This document shows positions 58,645 to 64,000 of a stretch of 64,000 nucleotides of DNA, piece after piece (the first letter of the stretch is position 1; the number at the start of each line of letters is the position of its first letter). The notes beneath the pieces were generated by a model. It had not been told where the DNA came from and ran no database searches. It was given only the letters and a program-made list of their open reading frames with translations. Source of the DNA: Kineococcus gynurae (GTDB lineage Bacteria; Actinomycetota; Actinomycetes; Actinomycetales; Kineococcaceae); NCBI RefSeq assembly GCF_050871315.1, contig NZ_JBJLRE010000019.1; one strand, 5' to 3'. The translations under genes and the position numbers were made by a program.

Positions 58645-60750
58645 ATGCCCGGACCGGACCTCTCCCGCCGCAGCCTCGTCGTCGGCGGAGGTGCCGGGGC
58701 TCTCGGTGCCCTCGGCCTGACCGCCCTCGCGACCGCCCCGGTCGCTGCCGCGGCGGAGCTCACCGCTCCCGCCCCCACCGGCGCCCCCGCCGGATCCACC
58801 CGCTCGGTCGCCCTCGACGCGGCCCGCCCGGCCTCCGGCGGCGCCCGCCTGCAGTCCCGGAGCGAGACCTCCGGCGGACTGCACGTCGTCGCCGTCACCG
58901 TCTCCGGCGGCTCCATGATCGGGGTCGTCTTCCCCGAGGGGACCCGCGCCGAGTCCGTCGCGGTCCGGGTCAGTCGTGACGGCGCCCCCGGCGCCTGGAC
59001 CGACCTCCCGTTGAACGACTCCGAACCCGACCCGAACAGCCGCGACGCGGCCGGCCACGTCACCGGTTCCGACCCGCTGTGGGTCGGGGAGCTGGGCAGC
59101 CAGGCACTCGTCGAGATCCAGCTCTCCGCGGCCGACCTCGGCCGGGCCCGCCTCGAGATCGTCGACCCGGGCGCGGCCACGGTCCCCACCGTGCGCGCCT
59201 CGGTCGCCGCCTCGCTCTTCGGCCTCGCGACGGCCGACCTCGGCACGACCTCCGACACCGGCCCCGAGGGCGGCGCCGGCACCGAGGACTCCGGGACCGA
59301 GACGGACACCGAGGGCACCGTCACCAACGCCTCGATCAAGCAGCCCCGCATCCGCAGCCGCGCCGAGTGGGGCGCCGACGAGTCCATCCGCAAGGGCACC
59401 CCGGGCTACTCCGACACCATCAAGGCCTGCGTCGTCCACCACACCGCTGACGGCGGCACCTACTCCGAGTCCCAGGTCCCGGCCGTGATCCGCGGCATGT
59501 ACCGCTACCACACGGTCAGCCTCGGCTGGTCCGACCTCGGCTACAACTTCGTCGTCGACCGCTTCGGCGGCATCTGGGAGGGTCGCGCCGGTGGCATCAG
59601 CCGGGCCGTGGCCGGGGCCCACGCCGGGGGCTTCAACAAGGACACCTTCGGCGTCTCGATGATGGGTGACTTCACCTCCGTCGCCCCGAGTGCGGCCATG
59701 CTGGAGTCGGTCGCCCAGGTCATCGCCTGGAAGCTCTCCCTGTACGGCCTGTCCGCCAACGGCACGACGACGCTGACCTCCGCCGGCGGCGGCACCGCCC
59801 GCTACGCCGCGGGCACGACCGTCAAGCTCCGGGTCATCAACGCCCACCGCGACGTCGGGTTCACCGCCTGCCCGGGCAACGTGGGCTTCACCAAGATGGA
59901 CCAGATCCGGGCGCGGACCGCCGAGATCCTGAAGTCCTCGGGCGCCTCGACCACCCAGGCCTCCCCCATCTCGGCCAAGTACACCTCGATCGGCGGGGCC
60001 GCCGCGATCGGTGCCGCCGCGGGCGCCGAGGGGGCCGCCAAGGCCGGGGGGCGCTACCGCCACTTCGGCATCGGCTCGATCTACTACACCTCCTCGACCG
60101 GCGCCCACGTCGTCAAGGGCCTGATCCGGGACAAGTTCAAGTCCCTGGGCTGGGAGAACTCCTTCCTCGGCTACCCGACCACCGACGAGGTCGGCATCCG
60201 CGGCGGGGCGTTCAACCACTTCCAGGGCGGCTCGATCTACTTCTCCCCCCGCAACGGCGCCCACGTCGTCCGCGGCCTGATCCGCGACAAGTGGGCCTCC
60301 CTCGGCTGGGAGGGTTCGTTCCTCGGCTTCCCGACCACCGACGAGATCGCGCTGCGCGGCGGGGCCTTCAACCACTTCACCGGTGGGTCGATCTACTTCT
60401 CCCCCGGCAACGGGGCCCACGTGGTGCGCGGGGCGATCCGCGACCGGTGGGCGGCGCTGGGGTGGGAGGCGGGGGTCCTGGGCTGGCCGACCACCGACGA
60501 GATCGGGCTGCGCGGCGGGGCGTTCAACCACTTCACCAAGGGCTCGATCTACTTCTCCCCCGCCAACGGCGCCCACGCCGTGCTCGGCGCGATCCGTAAC
60601 GCCTGGGCCGCGCAAGGGTGGGAGAACGGCCCGCTCGGCTACCCGACCAGCGACGAGTACGCCGTCCCCGGCGGGCGCCGTTCCGACTTCGTCGGCGGCA
60701 CCGTGACGTACGACTTCCAGTCCGGCAAGACCACCGTGAGAGGAAACTGA
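58645..60750 (+). CDS. Secreted N-acetylmuramoyl-L-alanine amidase with LGFP repeats
   Basis: 701 residues. A signal with twin Arg (LSRRSLVVGGGAGALGALGL) suggests Tat export. A beta-rich module (about 60-200) and an acidic linker (about 205-235) follow. The amidase_2/PGRP domain (about 240-440) has VVHHTADGGTYSES (zinc His), YHTVSLGWSDLGYNFVVDRFGG, AGAHAGGFNKDTFGVSMMGDF and NAHRDVGFTACPG (zinc His and Cys). Four LGFP repeats of 52 residues and a partial fifth end the protein. It cleaves peptidoglycan stem peptides and is probably held on wall glycans by LGFP. ATG 58645 has GGAG 9 bases upstream. Confidence 0.93.
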   Translation: MPGPDLSRRSLVVGGGAGALGALGLTALATAPVAAAAELTAPAPTGAPAGSTRSVALDAARPASGGARLQSRSETSGGLHVVAVTVSGGSMIGVVFPEGTRAESVAVRVSRDGAPGAWTDLPLNDSEPDPNSRDAAGHVTGSDPLWVGELGSQALVEIQLSAADLGRARLEIVDPGAATVPTVRASVAASLFGLATADLGTTSDTGPEGGAGTEDSGTETDTEGTVTNASIKQPRIRSRAEWGADESIRKGTPGYSDTIKACVVHHTADGGTYSESQVPAVIRGMYRYHTVSLGWSDLGYNFVVDRFGGIWEGRAGGISRAVAGAHAGGFNKDTFGVSMMGDFTSVAPSAAMLESVAQVIAWKLSLYGLSANGTTTLTSAGGGTARYAAGTTVKLRVINAHRDVGFTACPGNVGFTKMDQIRARTAEILKSSGASTTQASPISAKYTSIGGAAAIGAAAGAEGAAKAGGRYRHFGIGSIYYTSSTGAHVVKGLIRDKFKSLGWENSFLGYPTTDEVGIRGGAFNHFQGGSIYFSPRNGAHVVRGLIRDKWASLGWEGSFLGFPTTDEIALRGGAFNHFTGGSIYFSPGNGAHVVRGAIRDRWAALGWEAGVLGWPTTDEIGLRGGAFNHFTKGSIYFSPANGAHAVLGAIRNAWAAQGWENGPLGYPTSDEYAVPGGRRSDFVGGTVTYDFQSGKTTVRGN
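60052..60747 (+). repeat. LGFP repeat array of the amidase
   Basis: Four near-identical 52-53-residue units, each with HF..GSIYFSP..GAHVV.G.I, WASLGWE..(F/V)LG(Y/F)PT(T/S)DE, plus a partial fifth. Confidence 0.9.
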
Positions 60751-61796
60751 TGCGGCGCAGACGTACCCGTACCACCGCCCTGGCCCTCGGTCTGGCGGCG
60801 GCCGCCCTGGTCGGCACCGCCACCACGGCCGGCGCGGCCCCGGCGCAGCCGGGCAACCTGCCCCGTGACGTCGACGCGCTCTCGCGCTACGAGGGGGCGA
60901 CCTTCTGCGCCGCCCCGCAGGCCGGGACGATCGCGTTCCGCAACCTGCTGCTGGCCACCTACGGCCGCCAGACGATCGGCACCGCGCGCGCCTGCCCCGC
61001 GAACGGCAAGGTCAACTCCGAGCACATGGAGGGGCGGGCGCTGGACTGGATGCTGGACGCGGCCGACCCCGCCGACCAGGCCCAGGCCCAGGAGTTCCTG
61101 CGCTGGCTGATCGGTGACCCGGCCAACGCCGCCAACGCGACCAACGCCCGCCGGCTCGGGGTCATGTACGTGATCTGGGACCGCAAGGTCTGGAAGGCCT
61201 ACCAGGCGGATGCCGGGTGGCAGCCCTACACCGGGCCGAACCCGCACACCGACCACATCCACATCTCGCTGAACCGCTCGGGTGCGGCCGCCGAGACGTC
61301 GTGGTGGACCGGCACGACCGACCCGATCACGGGCCACTGGATCCGCCTCGGGGGCGACCGTTCCGTGCTGGGCGCCCCGGTCTCCGGGGCCCGCACCCTC
61401 GGCCGCACCGCGACGCGACGCGACTACCAGGGCGGGGCGATCTTCTCCTCCTCCGCGGCCGGGACCAAGGAGGTGCACGGAGCGATCGGGCAGAAGTACC
61501 TGCGCGAGAACCTGAGCGCCTCGCTGGGCCTGCCGGTCACCGACGAGATCCGCCTCCCCGGCGGCGCCTTCAACCACTTCGAGTACGGATCGGTGTACTT
61601 CTCCCCGCGCGGCGGTACCCACGTGGTCAAGGGCGCGATCCGCGACGCCTGGGCCCGCCAGGGCTGGGAGACCGGTCGCCTCGGCTACCCGAGCAGCGAC
61701 GAGTACGACGTGCCCGGTGGCAAGCGCAGCGACTTCGTCGGTGGTTCGGTGACCTTCACCTGGGCCGACGGCAAGATCGACGTCCGTCTCCGCTGA
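60750..61796 (+). CDS. Secreted M15-like (ARB_07466-type) protein with LGFP repeats
   Basis: 348 residues. The signal peptide is TTALALGLAAAALVGTATTAGA. The domain (about 35-190) contains VNSEHMEGRALDWMLD and HTDHIHISLN, which place His and Asp in the pattern of M15-type D,D-carboxypeptidase folds. Three LGFP-type repeats follow (about 195-348). The fold suggests binding or cleavage of peptidoglycan peptides; activity is not proved. ATG overlaps the amidase stop by one base, so both are coupled, and GAGAGGAAA is the ribosome site. A clear hairpin follows the stop. Confidence 0.88.
   Translation: MRRRRTRTTALALGLAAAALVGTATTAGAAPAQPGNLPRDVDALSRYEGATFCAAPQAGTIAFRNLLLATYGRQTIGTARACPANGKVNSEHMEGRALDWMLDAADPADQAQAQEFLRWLIGDPANAANATNARRLGVMYVIWDRKVWKAYQADAGWQPYTGPNPHTDHIHISLNRSGAAAETSWWTGTTDPITGHWIRLGGDRSVLGAPVSGARTLGRTATRRDYQGGAIFSSSAAGTKEVHGAIGQKYLRENLSASLGLPVTDEIRLPGGAFNHFEYGSVYFSPRGGTHVVKGAIRDAWARQGWETGRLGYPSSDEYDVPGGKRSDFVGGSVTFTWADGKIDVRLR
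61332..61793 (+). repeat. LGFP repeats of the M15-like protein
   Basis: About three units, the second and third close to the amidase repeats (AFNHFEYGSVYFSPRGGTHVV; LGYPSSDEY). Confidence 0.85.
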
Positions 61797-61805
61797 CGAC
61801 CTGCC

Positions 61806-61825
61806 GTCCCGCGCCGGTGCGGGAC
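61806..61825 (+). terminator. Intrinsic hairpin after the M15-like gene
   Basis: GTCCCGC-GCCGGT-GCGGGAC forms a perfect 7-bp stem 10 bases after the stop. Confidence 0.6.
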
Positions 61826-61852
61826 GTCCAGCTGCACCACGAGTCCCCTCGT

Positions 61853-61878
61853 GATCGGCGCGGCGCCTCAAGGAATCA
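61853..61878 (+). repeat. Broken copy of the palindrome core
   Basis: GTGATC and AAGGAAT, halves of the core, are separated by GGCGCGGCGCCTC. No right arm is present, and the flanking genes are co-directional. Confidence 0.45.
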
Positions 61879-61935
61879 GGGCGCCGTGCCGATGTGCGTC
61901 GGGAGCCGCTGCCCGACCCCCCTCGGAGGATCTTC

Positions 61936-63810
61936 GTGCTGTTGTCCCGTCACCGCCGGCCCGCCGCGCACCGCCTCACCCGCGGTGCCTCCCGCGGCGT
62001 CCTGGGCCGGTTGGCCGCGGGGGTCGCCGCCGCCGTCGGCGCGACCGTCGTCGCCGCGACCTTCGCCCCCGCGCCGCCCGCCGCGGCGCAGGAGGCCTGG
62101 TTCCAGCCGGGCTCCACGTGGACGGGCGACTTCGGCGACCCGACCGTCGTGCGCGTCGGCGGCACCTACTATGCCTACGCCTCCCCCGTCGGCGGGCGGG
62201 TCCTGCCCGTCCTGAGCAGCACCGACCTCAAGAACTGGACCGTGCGCGGCCGCTACTCCACCGGCGGCGGGGTCCCCGGCCGCGGGAACTGGACCGCGGG
62301 CATCCCGGCCGAGATCCTCAACAGCCCGCAGAGCGACTGGGCCAAGTTCGACAACAACGACGCCCTGGTCCGGCACGTCTCCTGGGGCCAGCGCAACGAC
62401 CAGGGTGGGTGGATCAACCGCGACTACTGGGCGCCCGGTGTCTTCAACATCGGCTCCACCTGGTTCGCCTACTCCCCCGTCCGGGTCGCCCCGTCGCGGT
62501 TCTGCCTCACGGTGGCCTCCGCCCCCTCCCCGCAGGGTCCGTTCCGCGACATCTCCGGCAACGGTCCCATCCAGTGCGAGGACCCGAACGTCGACCCGGG
62601 CGGCTCCATCGACCCGATGCCCTACCGCGACCCGGCCACCGGCAAGAACTACCTGCTGTGGAAGGCCTCCGGCAAGATCAACTCCCACCCCTCCGCCATC
62701 AAGTCGGTCGAGCTGGGCAACAACGGGTTCCCGCTGCCGGGGGCCCGCGTCACGACGCTGCTCACCACCGAGCGGAACTCGGCCTGGGAGGGCAACACCA
62801 TCGAGAACCCCTCGATGGTGAACTTCCGCGGTACGACCTACCTCTTCTACTCGGGCAACCTGTCCGACCCGCTGGACGGCGCCGGCCGCAGCAACTACGC
62901 CTCCGGTTACGCCTGGTGCCCGAACGGCCCGACCGCGCCGTGCCAGCGGTTGCAGAGCACCCCGTTGCTGTCCAGCTCCGGTTCCGCGCAGGGCCCCGGT
63001 GGTTCCTCCGGTTTCGTCGACGCCGGCGGGAACCTGAAGATGGCCTACGCCACCTTCCGGCTGGGTGAGAACGTCGGCGGCTGGGTCCCTCACCCGCGCC
63101 GGATGTCCATCGCCTCCCTGGTGCAGTCCGCCGACCTGCGCCTGCGGGTCGACGGCGCGGCCCCGGCCGCGGCCAACCCCATCGCCTCCAAGTGGAACTC
63201 CCTGGGCGGGGCCGGCGGCGTCCTCGGCAACCCGACCACCCCGGTCCTGGACACCCCGCGGCGTCCCGGCAGCTACCAGCACTTCCAGGGTGGTTCGGTC
63301 TACTTCTCCTCGGTGACCGGCGCGCACGTCGTCAAGGGTCTGATCCGCGACCGGTGGGCGGCCTGGGGCTGGGAGAACTCCAGCCTCGGTTTCCCGCTGA
63401 ACGACGAGATCCGCCTGCGCAGCGGCGCGTACAGCCTGTTCCAGGACGGGTCGATCTACTGGTCCCCCGCGACCGGTGCCCACGTCGTCAAGGGTCTGGT
63501 CCGCGACAAGTGGGCCGCCCAGGGCTGGGAGAACGGCTACCTCGGCTACCCGACCACCGACGAGATCAAGCTCCCCGGTGGTGCGTTCAGCCACTTCCAG
63601 GGCGGCTCGGTCTACTGGTCCCCGGCCACCGGGACCCACGCCGTCCGCGGCGCGATCCGCTCGGCCTGGGCGCAGCAGGGCTGGGAGACGGGCCGTCTCG
63701 GCTACCCGACCAGCGACGAGTACGACTCCCGCGGGGGCAAGCGCACCGACTTCCAGGGCGGGTCGATCTTCTGGTCGCCCGGCACCGGGACGGTCGTCAC
63801 CTACCGCTGA
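61936..63810 (+). CDS. Secreted GH43-like glycosidase with LGFP repeats
   Basis: 624 residues. A signal (about 15-45, ending APPAAAQ) precedes a five-bladed beta-propeller (about 55-395) of the GH43 type. FGDPTVVRVGGTYYAYAS carries the putative base Asp, SIDPMPYRD the second Asp and GNTIENPSMVNF the acid Glu. The rest has about four LGFP units. GH43 enzymes cleave arabinan and related wall glycans; the substrate here is inferred. GTG 61936 has GGAGG 6 bases upstream. It is third in the LGFP series, though separated by a terminator. Confidence 0.85.
   Translation: MLLSRHRRPAAHRLTRGASRGVLGRLAAGVAAAVGATVVAATFAPAPPAAAQEAWFQPGSTWTGDFGDPTVVRVGGTYYAYASPVGGRVLPVLSSTDLKNWTVRGRYSTGGGVPGRGNWTAGIPAEILNSPQSDWAKFDNNDALVRHVSWGQRNDQGGWINRDYWAPGVFNIGSTWFAYSPVRVAPSRFCLTVASAPSPQGPFRDISGNGPIQCEDPNVDPGGSIDPMPYRDPATGKNYLLWKASGKINSHPSAIKSVELGNNGFPLPGARVTTLLTTERNSAWEGNTIENPSMVNFRGTTYLFYSGNLSDPLDGAGRSNYASGYAWCPNGPTAPCQRLQSTPLLSSSGSAQGPGGSSGFVDAGGNLKMAYATFRLGENVGGWVPHPRRMSIASLVQSADLRLRVDGAAPAAANPIASKWNSLGGAGGVLGNPTTPVLDTPRRPGSYQHFQGGSVYFSSVTGAHVVKGLIRDRWAAWGWENSSLGFPLNDEIRLRSGAYSLFQDGSIYWSPATGAHVVKGLVRDKWAAQGWENGYLGYPTTDEIKLPGGAFSHFQGGSVYWSPATGTHAVRGAIRSAWAQQGWETGRLGYPTSDEYDSRGGKRTDFQGGSIFWSPGTGTVVTYR
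63184..63807 (+). repeat. LGFP repeats of the GH43-like protein
   Basis: About four units (HFQGGSVYFSS...VVKGLIRDRW; FQDGSIYWSP...; HFQGGSVYWSP...; a partial last unit). Confidence 0.87.
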
Positions 63811-63841
63811 GCCCTTCCCGCACCTCCTGGACGGTTCGCCC

Positions 63842-63877
63842 GACGGCGGCCGACGACCCCGGTCGTCGGCCGCCGTC
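63842..63877 (+). terminator. Strong intrinsic hairpin
   Basis: GACGGCGGCCGACGAC-CCCG-GTCGTCGGCCGCCGTC is a perfect 16-bp stem, 31 bases after the GH43-like stop. Confidence 0.8.
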
Positions 63878-63900
63878 GTCGTCCCCGGTCCAAACCCCGG

Positions 63901-63919
63901 CCCCCCCCCCCCCCCCCCC
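63901..63919 (+). repeat. Run of 19 C residues
   Basis: Homopolymer followed by G and five more C. It is immediately followed by a permease fragment. It may be a sequencing or assembly boundary, or a slippage-prone tract. Confidence 0.8.
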
Positions 63920-63925
63920 GCCCCC

Positions 63926-64000
63926 GAGGCCGGGTTGTCCTTCCTCGGCTTCGGCGACCCGAACACCGTGAGCTGGGGCCAGATGCTGGCCCAGGCCAAC
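63926..64000 (+). pseudogene. Fragment of a DppC/OppC-type permease (5' part missing; continues beyond window)
   Basis: 25 codons read EAGLSFLGFGDPNTVSWGQM and then LAQAN, the near-C-terminal hallmark of dipeptide permeases (EAxLSFLGxG...SWGxML). It differs from the OppC-type protein at 26.9 kb. Upstream in this frame is only a poly-C/Pro stretch after a terminator, so the first 200 or more codons are absent. The cause may be truncation or an assembly join. No start is visible. Confidence 0.65.

Noticed and set aside
61797..61935. Palindrome copy 5 as a full element
   Set aside because: The core is interrupted, the right arm is missing, and the genes are co-directional; listed only as a broken copy.
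60052..63807. Regularly spaced DNA repeats resembling a CRISPR or minisatellite
   Set aside because: The period is about 156 bases, in frame, and fully explained by LGFP protein repeats.

Overview
The window is very GC-rich, gene-dense actinobacterial chromosome. It carries a WhiB regulator, both core F420 biosynthesis genes (fbiA, fbiB), an F420/PPOX-type oxidoreductase, a DprE2-like reductase, TIGR03089 and DUF3499 proteins, and many GTG starts and 4-base stop/start overlaps. A soluble chemoreceptor and abundant LGFP cell-wall modules suggest a motile member of the Kineosporiales (Kineococcus-like). That placement is inference, not proof. No rRNA, tRNA, CRISPR array, integrase or insertion sequence was seen.

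Layout. 1-12.9 kb: the end of a DUF58 gene, a membrane-anchored HTH protein, two tandem heterodimeric ABC exporters, then a minus-strand trio (flippase-like, SpoIIM/DUF95, unknown) and an RDD protein. 12.9-21.8 kb: a conserved housekeeping block with ahcY, a SIS-domain sugar isomerase, Trm112, manB, a zinc ribbon, DUF3499, a metallopeptidase-fold protein, whiB, fbiA and fbiB. 21.8-30.4 kb: an AlkA-type glycosylase, an EamA exporter, a LysR regulator and a complete five-gene peptide ABC importer. 30.5-37.1 kb: a triple-CheW protein with a PAS-repeat chemoreceptor, a LuxR-type regulator, and an alternate-signal-peptide locus (two exported proteins plus a SipW-like signal peptidase). 37.1-46.4 kb: a glycan operon (flippase, GT4-methyltransferase fusion, DPM-like GT2), a PPOX protein, a PrsW-type protease, a GT-C-like membrane protein, TIGR03089 and an AbrB-type membrane protein.

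46.3-51.5 kb is the most striking region. A LOV-domain PP2C phosphatase, an ECF sigma factor and an Asp23-like protein form a minus-strand unit. It is divergent from a six-gene Asp23/AmaP envelope-stress operon that includes a 59-residue membrane peptide. Together they suggest blue-light input into an envelope-stress response. 51.5-58.4 kb: manA, galE, small unknowns, an AEC transporter, dprE2 and a GT-C protein. 58.6-63.8 kb: three consecutive secreted proteins (amidase, M15-like peptidase, GH43-like) that share C-terminal LGFP repeats. The window ends with a 19-C tract abutting a fragment of an unrelated peptide-transporter permease.

Two themes recur outside genes. First, a sequence-conserved palindrome (13-bp core GTGATCAAGGAAT and its complement) sits at four of the nine convergent gene junctions, with a broken fifth copy elsewhere. 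Second, many genes start with GTG or ATG 6-9 bases after a TANNNT hexamer, which suggests leaderless transcripts.
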